Positions 7,563-15,048 of a stretch of 30,350 bases of DNA are shown here, one piece after another. The notes beneath the pieces were generated by a model. The model had not been told where the DNA came from. It saw nothing but the letters and a program-made list of their open reading frames with translations, and searched no databases. Both the position numbers and the translations under genes were made by a program. The stretch covers positions 1 to 30,350 of the forward strand of contig CALEPS010000081.1 of the NCBI GenBank assembly GCA_937910305.1, read 5' to 3'. The first letter of the stretch is position 1. Each line of letters begins with the position of its first letter. This DNA comes from an uncultured Bacteroidales bacterium (GTDB taxonomy: Bacteria > Bacteroidota > Bacteroidia > Bacteroidales > Paludibacteraceae).

Positions 7563-8099
7563 TCATTTATTCACTCGGAACGTGAAATATTTCTGACCTA
7601 TATAACTTACTGCTACTGTAATCAAGGTAATAAACATCTTGGATGGCGTAGGATACCAACCAAGCGTCTCTACACATAGTTTGAGACCGAAATAGTTAAT
7701 CGCAAGATTCACACCTACGATAATAATATACCTTCCCAACTGCCGCCAGCTATTCAGTTCGGATTGCGAGAATGTGACATATTTCTGAAGCCAAAAACCC
7801 GTTAACAAAGTGATCGGAAAAACGATACAAAGAGTAGCTATATGCGGAGTGATAACCTGCTCGAATGAATAAATGGCACAATGACTGAATAAATGACTAA
7901 ATGGTAAATGAGAAAATGAGAAAATAACATTTTCGTGCCCTATTACGAAGTTATAAATCAAGAAATAAAGCACCCAGTCCAGTACAAGGTTTCCGCCTCC
8001 GCAGGCCGCATAACGGAATAGCTGCTCCGACATCCAGTTGGAGAAAGGACGATAGAAAAAGTCTATTATTTTGGTTATAGTCTGAGCAATACGGTTCAT
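7563..8099 (-). CDS. GtrA-like membrane protein with an in-frame repeat insertion
   Basis: The 178-residue protein has the GtrA pattern of four membrane segments with FRYAACGGGNLVLDWVLYF (28-46), VVFPITLLTGFWLQKYVTF-like sequence, NLAINYFGLK and a basic tail (GQKYFTFR). GtrA proteins are thought to help move lipid-linked sugars across the inner membrane. Residues about 57-79 (FSFSHLPFSHLFSH and neighbours) are encoded by an AT-rich repeat at 7868-7925 that is also found around the four-helix-bundle gene; they fall in the loop between membrane segments 1/2 and 3, where family members have only a short linker. The gene follows an unknown gene by 12 bp, sharing its promoter. Confidence 0.88.
   Translation of the reverse strand: MNRIAQTITKIIDFFYRPFSNWMSEQLFRYAACGGGNLVLDWVLYFLIYNFVIGHENVIFSFSHLPFSHLFSHCAIYSFEQVITPHIATLCIVFPITLLTGFWLQKYVTFSQSELNSWRQLGRYIIIVGVNLAINYFGLKLCVETLGWYPTPSKMFITLITVAVSYIGQKYFTFRVNK
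7868..7925 (+). repeat. Solo copy of the four-helix cassette repeat, inside gtrA
   Basis: The core at 7871-7910 (AAATGGCACAATGAC... ending AAATGGTAAATG) matches the right inverted repeat 3261-3304; the last 23 bp agree at 22 positions. It continues with further AAAATGAG units. It keeps the gtrA frame open, adding about 20 residues. Confidence 0.72.
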
Positions 8100-8111
8100 C
8101 AGCAGGTCTAT

Positions 8112-8453
8112 TTATTCTCTTACCCCTTCGTATATATTTAGCAGTTTATTCCACGTGATGGAGAAGTACGGATTCCAATTGATGTCGTGTAATTCTTCGG
8201 CGTTTATTTGCCAATGGAAGGCATCTTTGTAGGACTCCAGTTGTGTCCAATTGACGCTATATTTTCCCTTAAATTCATCGGTCAGGGCTAAAGTTTCTTC
8301 TCCGATCAGTTCCAGGGTTTTAACAAAGCCGTATAAGAGAATGAGGTTTTTATCGACATCATCCACTTCATATTTCGCCCAGCTTGCCATGTAATCGTCC
8401 ATGAGCACAATAATCATCGCTAAATGATCGACGTCAGTAACGGGTGTTTTCAT
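8112..8453 (-). CDS. Unknown 113-residue acidic protein
   Basis: I do not recognise this protein. It starts MKTPVTDVDHLAMIIVLMDDYM, is acidic and rich in Trp, Leu and Asp, has no signal peptide or membrane segment, and looks like a small helical cytoplasmic protein. It is preceded by a good promoter (8496-8527) and followed by gtrA after 12 bp, so the two are probably co-transcribed. Composition and codon use look like a real gene. Confidence 0.7.
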   Translation of the reverse strand: MKTPVTDVDHLAMIIVLMDDYMASWAKYEVDDVDKNLILLYGFVKTLELIGEETLALTDEFKGKYSVNWTQLESYKDAFHWQINAEELHDINWNPYFSITWNKLLNIYEGVRE

Positions 8454-8495
8454 ACTTCATGTGTTTAAAAGGTGAGTATATTTTATTTTTCGGTG

Positions 8496-8527
8496 CAAAG
8501 GTATGAAAAAAGTAGCATTTATGCAAA
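8496..8527 (-). promoter_or_regulatory. Promoter for the 8453 to 7563 gene pair
   Basis: On the minus strand TTTG (8527-8524), 20 bp, then TACCTTTG (8503-8496). The start codon is 43 bp downstream. Confidence 0.75.
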
Positions 8528-8563
8528 TATTTTACGGATTTTTTTGTAAAAAGTGCTATTTTA

Positions 8564-8595
8564 TTTGCGTATTTAAATTTTTTGTAGTACTTTTG
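8564..8595 (+). promoter_or_regulatory. Promoter for rsmA
   Basis: TTTG (8564-8567), 20 bp, then TACTTTTG (8588-8595). It is back to back with the minus-strand promoter at 8496-8527 and about 97 bp before the rsmA start; the leader contains the palindrome TTATGCATAA. Confidence 0.75.
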
Positions 8596-8691
8596 CAGCC
8601 GCAAAAGCCCGAAAGGGTTCTCTATGTTATGCATAATAGGGATTCAGTTTAATCAAATTAGTAATCAATATGGACGACTATCATTTAAACA

Positions 8692-9474
8692 ATGCAACAA
8701 GTACATGCCAAAAAATTTCTGGGGCAGCACTTTTTGACGGACTTGACGGTCGCCCGGAAAATTGCTGAAACCATTTGCGCAGGACCTACTATCGAAATCG
8801 GTCCGGGGATGGGTGTGTTAACCCGGTTTCTCCTCCAAAATCCTGATATCCAACTTACGGCGATTGAGATCGACCGCGAGTCCGTCGCATACCTCAAAGA
8901 GTGGTATCCCGAACTGCATCTGATAGAAGGAGATTTTCTCAAACTCGATCTGAATATCATTTATCCCGACGGCGAATTTAACGTCATCGGCAATTATCCA
9001 TACAATATCTCCAGCCAGATCTTCTTCAAAATACTGGATTACAAGGATCGTATACCTCTTTGCTCCGGCATGATCCAGAAAGAAGTGGCGGAACGTATCG
9101 CTTCCAAACCCGGAAAAAAAGCGTACGGCATACTGAGTGTGCTGTTACAAGCCTACTATGATATAGAATATCTATTTACGGTAGATGAATATGTCTTCAA
9201 CCCGCCGCCTAAAGTCAAATCGGCTGTCATACGTATGACGAGAAATAAACGACGACGGTTGAATTGTGACGAACAACTATTTAAAACGGTCGTCAAAACA
9301 GCATTTAACCAGCGACGAAAACAGATGCGCAATTCTCTTCAACAGCTGGTAGGAAAGGGAAATCCCATCCTCGAAGAGAATATTTTTACTTTGCGCCCTG
9401 AACAGCTGTCTGTAGATCAATTTGTTGAACTTACTAAAATGATTGAAAATGAGCGAAATCAAGATATTCTATAA
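8692..9474 (+). CDS. rsmA: 16S rRNA (adenine(1518)-N6/adenine(1519)-N6)-dimethyltransferase
   Basis: The 260-residue protein (KsgA) dimethylates the two adjacent adenines near the 3' end of 16S rRNA during 30S assembly, using S-adenosylmethionine. Visible motifs are KKFLGQHFLTD (7-17), the SAM-binding IEIGPGMGVLT (about 35-45), the acidic ILTAIEID-type strand end, GNYPYNISSQI (the N-x-P-Y catalytic motif) and FNPPPKVKSAVIR. Length and ends are standard. The downstream corA start lies inside its last codons (26-bp overlap), so translation is probably coupled. Confidence 0.97.
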   Translation: MQQVHAKKFLGQHFLTDLTVARKIAETICAGPTIEIGPGMGVLTRFLLQNPDIQLTAIEIDRESVAYLKEWYPELHLIEGDFLKLDLNIIYPDGEFNVIGNYPYNISSQIFFKILDYKDRIPLCSGMIQKEVAERIASKPGKKAYGILSVLLQAYYDIEYLFTVDEYVFNPPPKVKSAVIRMTRNKRRRLNCDEQLFKTVVKTAFNQRRKQMRNSLQQLVGKGNPILEENIFTLRPEQLSVDQFVELTKMIENERNQDIL

Positions 9475-10399
9475 AGATAAGGAGAAAATAAAAGTAGCAC
9501 GTTCTATCTCCGCTTTGCGGGAACTGGATAAGAAAGATATTATCTGGATCGACCTGCTTGACGTATCGGATAAAACAGAGGATACGCTGGAGGGATTCCT
9601 CAAAATAGACATCCAGGAAGACGAGGAAATGGAAGAGATCGAGTTCTCCAGCCGGTACATCCAGACGGACGACTCTATCGTTGCTAACTCTAACTTTCTG
9701 AAAAAAGATTTTGAAACGGAGCCGGTTAACTTTATCCTGAAGAACTCCATCCTCGTTTCTATCCGCGATCATGAACTCGATACTTTCAATGAGACATTCA
9801 AGAAACTGTTTGTCAACACCCGTAATTTTCCTACAGGATACCATGTGTTGGTGGCGCTCTTTGAGACACGAGTTGAAAAGGATGCCGATATGATTGAGGA
9901 TACTACGGATATGATTACCGAACTCTCACAACAGATCAATGCGGAGAGCGATCACGTGGACGAAGACTTGCTGGTGCAAATCAAGGACTTGCAGGAAAAA
10001 GTGACTATTATCCGTCAGAATATTATGGATAAACAGCGCGTTATTTCCAACTTCCTGAAGTGCGATTTCTTCCCCGAAGAACTGTATCCGCGTCTTACCA
10101 TGATTATTAAGGATATCAACTCACTCTTCGATTACACGCGTTTCGGTTTTGACCGTCTCGACTACCTCCAGGATACTTTCCTCGGTTTGGTAAACATCGA
10201 GCAGAACCGTATCATAAAGATCTTTACGGTCATCAATATTATCTTCCTGCCGCCTACATTGATCGGTAGTCTGTATGGTATGAACTTTGATTTCATGCCC
10301 GAATTGCATTGGCAATACGGCTATCTATGGGCACTCGGGCTGATGGTGCTTTCCGTAGTAGCTATATTATTGATTTTCAGACTTAAAAAATGGTTATAA
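9449..10399 (+). CDS. corA: CorA-family magnesium/divalent-cation transporter
   Basis: I take the ATG at 9449 (MSEIKIFYKDKEK), 26 bp before the rsmA stop; a TTG two codons earlier is unlikely. The product is 316 residues: a long acidic and helical cytoplasmic part (1 to about 250) and two C-terminal membrane helices. The selectivity signature GMN is present in IGSLYGMNFDFMPEL, followed by the second helix and the basic end RLKKWL. CorA forms a pentamer in the inner membrane and lets Mg2+ (or Co2+/Ni2+) enter. Overlap with rsmA suggests shared transcription. Confidence 0.94.
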   Translation: MSEIKIFYKDKEKIKVARSISALRELDKKDIIWIDLLDVSDKTEDTLEGFLKIDIQEDEEMEEIEFSSRYIQTDDSIVANSNFLKKDFETEPVNFILKNSILVSIRDHELDTFNETFKKLFVNTRNFPTGYHVLVALFETRVEKDADMIEDTTDMITELSQQINAESDHVDEDLLVQIKDLQEKVTIIRQNIMDKQRVISNFLKCDFFPEELYPRLTMIIKDINSLFDYTRFGFDRLDYLQDTFLGLVNIEQNRIIKIFTVINIIFLPPTLIGSLYGMNFDFMPELHWQYGYLWALGLMVLSVVAILLIFRLKKWL

Positions 10400-10593
10400 A
10401 CATATTGTTAACAACTGCTCGGTTCCATAATTTAAAACCTGTTCCACGTTGCATTTATTAAAACAAAATACATTCCTGAACAGACTAAATTTTAAATTAA
10501 TAACTGCTAAATCAAACGATTAGAGCACTTATTAACATAATTAACAGAATATAATATCCATTCAAATTTTAAACTAAAAGATTATTATAAAAT

Positions 10594-10598
10594 AGGAG
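10594..10598 (+). promoter_or_regulatory. Shine-Dalgarno sequence of nadA
   Basis: AGGAG lies 4 bases before the nadA ATG at 10603. It is one of the few clear ribosome-binding sites in this window. The 200-bp AT-rich gap before it has no convincing TAnnTTTG box. Confidence 0.55.
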
Positions 10599-10602
10599 AC
10601 TT

Positions 10603-11550
10603 ATGGCGGAGAAGGATCAGACAAAACTAAAGGCTCAAATAGCTGAATTGAAAGCACAGAAGAATGCCGTTATTTTTGCGCATTATTACACACGTCCGGA
10701 AATACAGGAGATAGCCGATTTTATAGGCGATTCGCTGGCGCTGGCGCAAGAAGCTACGCGCGTGGATGCGGATATATTAGTAATGTGCGGCGTGCATTTT
10801 ATGGGAGAGACGATGAAGATCCTTTGTCCGGACAAGAAAGTGCTCATCCCTGATATGAATGCAGGCTGTTCATTAGCCGACAGCTGCAAAGCGGAGGATC
10901 TGGCGGCGTTCAAAGCGCAGCATCCCGATCACATGGTAGTGAGTTATGTAAACACGAGCGCAGACGTAAAAGCGCTCACAGACGTAGTAGTAACTTCTTC
11001 CAACGCCAAAAAGATAGTGGATCAGCTTCCTGCTGACGCCAAAATTATCTTCGGTCCGGACCATAACTTGGGTAGTTATATCAATTCCGTAACCGGACGT
11101 AATATGTTGCTCTGGAACGGAGCATGCCATGTGCACAGCCGCTTCTCCTTAGAGGCACTATTAAAACTGAAAGCCGAAAACCCGGGAGTAGAGGTTTTGG
11201 CGCATCCGGAGTGCAAGGCACCTATATTAGCTCAGAGCGACGTAATTGGTTCTACCAAGGCTCTGCTTGAGCACACTGTCAAATCGTCCGCCAAACGCTT
11301 TATAATAGCCACAGAAAGCGGAATTCTCTTTGAGATGCAGCGTGCATGTCCGGATAAGGAGTTTATTCCGGTTCCGCCGGAGGTGACTGAAGGTATAGGA
11401 TGCAGCTGCAACGAATGTGAGTATATGCGCATGAACACGCTGGAGAAAGTGTATGCATGCCTGCGTGACGAGAAACCGGAGATGCACGTAGAAAAAGAGA
11501 CAGCCGAAAAAGCCGTCTCTTCTATCCAACGAATGCTGCAGATGAGTTAA
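10603..11550 (+). CDS. nadA: Quinolinate synthase
   Basis: The 315-residue enzyme condenses iminoaspartate with dihydroxyacetone phosphate to quinolinate in NAD synthesis, using a 4Fe-4S cluster. The three expected cluster cysteines are C89 (NAGCSLADSC), C175 (GACHVHSRF) and one of C267/C269/C272 (GIGCSCNECEYM). Substrate-binding blocks HYYTRPEIQEIADFIGDSL, CGVHFMGETMKIL, GPDHNLGSYI and ATESGI are all present. No nadB or nadC is adjacent in this window. The gene ends 3 bp from the convergent DUF4491 gene. Confidence 0.97.
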   Translation: MAEKDQTKLKAQIAELKAQKNAVIFAHYYTRPEIQEIADFIGDSLALAQEATRVDADILVMCGVHFMGETMKILCPDKKVLIPDMNAGCSLADSCKAEDLAAFKAQHPDHMVVSYVNTSADVKALTDVVVTSSNAKKIVDQLPADAKIIFGPDHNLGSYINSVTGRNMLLWNGACHVHSRFSLEALLKLKAENPGVEVLAHPECKAPILAQSDVIGSTKALLEHTVKSSAKRFIIATESGILFEMQRACPDKEFIPVPPEVTEGIGCSCNECEYMRMNTLEKVYACLRDEKPEMHVEKETAEKAVSSIQRMLQMS

Positions 11551-11552
11551 AC

Positions 11553-11924
11553 TCATTTACCCATTTTTTCTTTCAGATGCTTATGACTGGGACCTTCTTT
11601 TAGAATATCTCCCAGTTCTTTGCGTCTGCGCTCATAGTATTCATGCCGCTTCGGATTCTCCGGAAACCAGCCTCGCAGCACACGCATCTCTTGCTGCATA
11701 ACCTCATGTATTCCCCAAAAACAGGAGAAAGCAAAAGCGGCTATGATAGTAGAGGCGATATAGTTATCGACTATTAAAGAAAAAATAGTACATATAACTC
11801 CCGGGATAAAGAAACCCCACCAGCCTTTGCGACCGAAATAATACTCCAGTTTAATGGTAATAGGATGGCAGATACCGATACTCAAAAAGACCGCTGCTCC
11901 AATAATGATTCCTGTAAAATTCAT
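11553..11924 (-). CDS. DUF4491 family membrane protein
   Basis: A 123-residue protein with three membrane segments (about 3-20, 35-52 and 57-75) and a cytoplasmic C-terminus. The blocks GICHPITIKLEYYFGRKGWWGFF and FSCFWGIHEVMQQEMRVLRGWFPENPKR are typical of DUF4491, a small family frequent in Bacteroidales with no known function. It follows the barrel protein gene by 11 bp and is probably the last gene of that operon. Confidence 0.85.
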   Translation of the reverse strand: MNFTGIIIGAAVFLSIGICHPITIKLEYYFGRKGWWGFFIPGVICTIFSLIVDNYIASTIIAAFAFSCFWGIHEVMQQEMRVLRGWFPENPKRHEYYERRRKELGDILKEGPSHKHLKEKMGK

Positions 11925-11935
11925 AATTTAAATTA

Positions 11936-12586
11936 TTAGTGTGTAAACATAAATCCGAAATAAATCCGTGGTCCTGTAGGCAGGAGCAATTCATTTTTAT
12001 GAATAGCCAGCATCCAGTCCAGACGAAATGTGATATGTACCTTGCGTGTGAGACAATAATCGCATCCCACATAGGGTGTTATATAGAAAAAACTCTGTTT
12101 ATGGAAAGTGCTGTTTTCATCTTTTGTCCAACTGTTCTGGTCTCCTTCCAAAATATAAAGACCTTTCATAGATCCGCCTCCGATAGTGCCGCCTATATAT
12201 GGCCAAGCTTTATCCATCCGCCAGCAACAATCCGCCAGTACTCCTCCACATCCAACACGCACATAACTACCGGGTTTTAATATATCGCTACAATCTGTAG
12301 TAGCGCTTGGCATAGTAGATACAAATCCTTCAAATCCTGTACGCAAATATTTCCATAAATGAACCCGTAAAGCACCTCCGATACCAAATAGTGCTCCTTG
12401 TGGGCTGGAAGTACGTCCGTTTGCGGCGACGGGTGCATTTTTATCTTGTCCAAAGAGATAGCCTGTATGTAGCATCATACCTCCTGAAAAACCCTGATAG
12501 ACCTTGTTTTTCGCTATTCCTTCAGACACTTGTGCGCACATACTGCACGCGCATAGCAAGAATAGTATAAATATTTTAAACCGCAT
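11936..12586 (-). CDS. Secreted outer-membrane beta-barrel-like protein
   Basis: The 216-residue protein has a clear signal peptide (MRFKIFILFLLCACSMCAQ). The rest alternates short amphipathic strands with Gly-rich turns (GYLFGQ, GIGGALRVHLWKYLRTGFEGF, YIGGTIGGGS, YVGCDYCLTRKVHITFRLDWML) and ends RIYFGFMFTH, consistent with a small outer-membrane barrel. Several cysteines (SDILK, VGCGG, ADCCW) could be structural. No named family is recognised. It is 1 bp from the upstream membrane-protein gene, so the two are translated together. Confidence 0.75.
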   Translation of the reverse strand: MRFKIFILFLLCACSMCAQVSEGIAKNKVYQGFSGGMMLHTGYLFGQDKNAPVAANGRTSSPQGALFGIGGALRVHLWKYLRTGFEGFVSTMPSATTDCSDILKPGSYVRVGCGGVLADCCWRMDKAWPYIGGTIGGGSMKGLYILEGDQNSWTKDENSTFHKQSFFYITPYVGCDYCLTRKVHITFRLDWMLAIHKNELLLPTGPRIYFGFMFTH

Positions 12587-12587
12587 C

Positions 12588-12983
12588 TTAAAAGAATTTT
12601 TTGCAAAACCGCACAGCTGCGATAACCAATGCCGGACCGAGACCGGAATAGAATGAAGCGGTGAACTCCGCCGGAATCCATGGCATGAATTTGAGCGCTA
12701 TACCCAGACTCATCATGCAGACAATCAGGATCCATCCGCGGAGCGGAAAAGTATGCAGGATAGTGGTTTTCTCCGGTTCAGCGTCTATCAGGGCGCAATA
12801 GCGGTCCACAATGCGACGGAACATAATAATAAAGCCGGCTAATACGCCTGCCGTGATCAGCAACAGCCACCATAACTCATCACTTGGCATGGCGGTATAG
12901 GCACGAAGGCCTTTTATGGCAATAATAAAACCGGGAATGCCCCATATAATGGCGGCTGTCAGATATAAATAACGCTTCTTCAT
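12588..12983 (-). CDS. Unknown four-segment membrane protein
   Basis: A 131-residue protein with four hydrophobic segments (about 5-26, 37-54, 80-98 and 106-125) and short polar loops, one containing RRIVDRYCALIDAEPEK. I do not recognise a family. It is the first gene of a three-gene set (membrane protein, barrel protein, DUF4491); a TACTTTTG box lies 61 bp upstream. Confidence 0.7.
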   Translation of the reverse strand: MKKRYLYLTAAIIWGIPGFIIAIKGLRAYTAMPSDELWWLLLITAGVLAGFIIMFRRIVDRYCALIDAEPEKTTILHTFPLRGWILIVCMMSLGIALKFMPWIPAEFTASFYSGLGPALVIAAVRFCKKFF

Positions 12984-13043
12984 TGTACCTTTGCTTAATT
13001 AATCAGGCTTCGTGGGGATTTTTATCCTTAACGAACGCGACTG

Positions 13044-13051
13044 CAAAAGTA
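13044..13051 (-). promoter_or_regulatory. Probable -7 box of the 12983 operon
   Basis: TACTTTTG on the minus strand, 61 bp before the start at 12983. No good TTTG is found at the usual distance upstream, so the call is moderate. Confidence 0.5.
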
Positions 13052-13084
13052 CAACAAAAAAAAGGAATGTTTCTTAAGAAATGC

Positions 13085-13699
13085 TTAAGACACGCTTAAA
13101 TCACTAAAAATAGGGATACGAAGTTCATTAATTGTGCCGTTCAGGTCAATAGAAAGCACAAAATATTGTAATGTCAGTTTGCTGCTGAGTTTCAATACAC
13201 CGGGTTGTGCATTGGGCAGTAAAGCGGTGAGCACGGCGTCCAGCAGACCTTCCAACGCGTTCGGGGCTATGCTCAGGTCATTCACAAAAGGGGTCAGATG
13301 GATATGAGGAACTATACTCCTGCTCGCCAACTCCACTTCATGGCGCTGAACCCATCGGGTGGCAAAAGACTGCAGATCAATCGTATAGACCACATGTTTC
13401 TCTTCCGTCCTAAAGACCAGACCGATCCCACGGAGTGTTTCGATCGGGCGGCTTTTGCTCCAGCCTGTCTTGCGGCGGATGGCATTCAGATGTACGTCGA
13501 TCGTCCCTGTGTCGTATTGGAACCGGTTACCCCACACATGGTCGATCAACTCGTCCTTGCTGCATATCTTGTCGGGATGCGTCGCCAGATATTCCAGCAG
13601 ACCGAACTCCAGACCGGTCAGGGCTACCTCCTTCTCCTCCACACGAACAATTCGCCGCTCGCGGTCTAACGCTATATGGTCGGTGATGGAAACAAACAT
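13085..13699 (-). CDS. Winged-helix (OmpR/PhoB-type) protein fused to a kinase-like C-terminal region
   Basis: Residues 1-97 are a full OmpR-type DNA-binding domain: ALTGLEFGLLEYLATHPDKICSKDELIDHVWG, the recognition helix TGTIDVHLNAIRRKTG and the wing ETLRGIGLVFR. There is no receiver domain before it. Residues about 103-204 are unusual: a spaced SIVPHIHLTPF, then ALEGLLDAVLTALLPNAQPGVLKLSSKLTLQYFVLSIDL, which resembles the start of a histidine-kinase ATPase domain (helix with the N-box region, then strands) but is too short and lacks the G boxes. It could be a remnant kinase or a new sensory domain. The gene starts 1 bp after the DUF2851 stop. Confidence 0.75.
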   Translation of the reverse strand: MFVSITDHIALDRERRIVRVEEKEVALTGLEFGLLEYLATHPDKICSKDELIDHVWGNRFQYDTGTIDVHLNAIRRKTGWSKSRPIETLRGIGLVFRTEEKHVVYTIDLQSFATRWVQRHEVELASRSIVPHIHLTPFVNDLSIAPNALEGLLDAVLTALLPNAQPGVLKLSSKLTLQYFVLSIDLNGTINELRIPIFSDLSVS

Positions 13700-13700
13700 A

Positions 13701-14936
13701 TCAGAAGAGTTTTAGTTGTTTATCCTGGAATATCCGGTATCCCACTTCGCAGTTGATACACTCGTGGTGCTGGCAGTAGTTTTGATACAGATGCAGTAAT
13801 GCCTGCGTGTCTGCTGCGTTCTTGATCACTTGTCCCAATAACCGCCACTGACGAATGACAGTATTGTTCTCCGCCGGGATCTGCTCCATCATTGCGAAAG
13901 CATCCCAACTGCCGTTATGACGTTTGGCATACGCGTATTTATAAGGAATGACGGTATTGATCAGCAGGATATCAATGCTGCTTCTGCCTAATGCCGGAAC
14001 GGTACTGTCTTTGAACTCAAAGAGCGAAACCAGTTCTTTCAAATCGTCTGTATCCAGAATCTTACTGAAGAGCGCCTCTGACTGATATAGCAGTTGGGCG
14101 AACTGCCTGATCCGTAACTCCGGGCTGTTCTGAGGACGCATGCGCGCATGTTTCCATAAGCTCCCGTCTATAGGCGTCAGACTGAATTTGGTTCGCAGAA
14201 ACTCATATTCCTTTGCTAACCCTTCGTCTTTCGTACTGTCAATCAGACCTGCCTGACCTGTTAGCATCGCCGTTAACTGAAACAGACTGTTGCGATGTTT
14301 CTGCAGATACGAGAGAGGCGTGTTGATAGCCACTTGCTCAAAGGGAAGGCTGTTGGTATGGAACCCGAAATTGCGCGCCAGCGAGATATAGAGCGCGTGC
14401 TCCCAACTGCCTTTGGTGATCTCCAGCAGCCGGTCTATGGAGGACTTTTTGCACTCCAGACGCTTCTTCAACAGGGTCTTTCGCCACCCTGCTGTGATCA
14501 GCTCCGGGTCGCGGATCAACTGCTCGGCGCAACCTATACGGCTGATTGCACTGTCCATCTGTAAGGCACAGACAAACAATTCGGATAGATAGTCCTTGTC
14601 GCTCGGGTATTTCAGTTCGCATTGCGGAATCAGTTCGCCGCGTGAGTTATACACCGGCTTGTCCGCCGTACGGACAACATGCAGTATGATGTTATCGTAC
14701 GCTTTGTCCAAATGGTGGCGATGCTTGACCCAGTCGCTTGAAAAAACATGTATCTCGATGTTTCCTATCCATTCATGACCGTCAATCAGAATCCGGGCAT
14801 GACTATAGTCCGGACCCGCATCACGGTTATGTTCGCCTACCGACAAAATCTCAACAGACCTTCCGTCAGTCGTCTGTTGAGCCATACCGGCCCACAGGCA
14901 GTGCTCCCATATATAATGTAATACAATTTCCGGCAT
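13701..14936 (-). CDS. DUF2851 family protein
   Basis: I start at the ATG at 14936 (MPEIVLHYIWEHCLW), because the family begins with this HYIW block and because the -7 promoter box covers the earlier TTG at 14957. The 411-residue protein has the family landmarks EILSVGEHNRDAGPDYSHARI, WIGNIEIHVFSSDWVKHRHHLDKAYDNVILHVV-like sequence and a C-terminal C-x2-H-x-C-x2-C cluster (NYCQHHECINCEVGYRI) that may bind metal. DUF2851 proteins are nearly universal in Bacteroidetes and unstudied. The first half looks nuclease-like (D/E-rich core), which is inference. Confidence 0.9.
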   Translation of the reverse strand: MPEIVLHYIWEHCLWAGMAQQTTDGRSVEILSVGEHNRDAGPDYSHARILIDGHEWIGNIEIHVFSSDWVKHRHHLDKAYDNIILHVVRTADKPVYNSRGELIPQCELKYPSDKDYLSELFVCALQMDSAISRIGCAEQLIRDPELITAGWRKTLLKKRLECKKSSIDRLLEITKGSWEHALYISLARNFGFHTNSLPFEQVAINTPLSYLQKHRNSLFQLTAMLTGQAGLIDSTKDEGLAKEYEFLRTKFSLTPIDGSLWKHARMRPQNSPELRIRQFAQLLYQSEALFSKILDTDDLKELVSLFEFKDSTVPALGRSSIDILLINTVIPYKYAYAKRHNGSWDAFAMMEQIPAENNTVIRQWRLLGQVIKNAADTQALLHLYQNYCQHHECINCEVGYRIFQDKQLKLF

Positions 14937-14954
14937 ATGAAATAAATTTCGCTG

Positions 14955-14962
14955 CAAAGGTA
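14955..14962 (-). promoter_or_regulatory. -7 box of the DUF2851 gene
   Basis: TACCTTTG on the minus strand ends 19 bp before the ATG at 14936, so the mRNA leader would be only around 12 bases. The AT heptad array 14971-15001 covers the region where a -33 box is expected. Confidence 0.6.
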
Positions 14963-14970
14963 CAAAAAAT

Positions 14971-15001
14971 AATTGAAAATTGAAAATTGAAAATTGAAAA
15001 T
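14971..15001. repeat. AT-rich heptad tandem repeat (TTGAAAA type) between divergent promoters
   Basis: Four TTGAAAA units with perfect 7-bp period. The array lies between the -7 boxes of the divergent DUF2851 and EamA genes, and its right end flows into the TTTTG that serves as the EamA -33 box. Confidence 0.8.
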
Positions 15002-15032
15002 TTTGTATTATTGGATATTTTTTGTACCTTTG
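15002..15032 (+). promoter_or_regulatory. Promoter of the EamA transporter gene
   Basis: TTTG (15002-15005), 19 bp, TACCTTTG (15025-15032), 16 bp before the ATG at 15049. Confidence 0.75.
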
Positions 15033-15048
15033 TGCCCGTTTTTGAATT

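Noticed and set aside
14937..14957. TTG start for DUF2851
   Set aside because: It lies within the -7 promoter box and the family begins at the downstream ATG.
14971..15001. CRISPR-like array
   Set aside because: Units are 7 bp without spacers and no cas gene is near; the same applies to the other heptad arrays.
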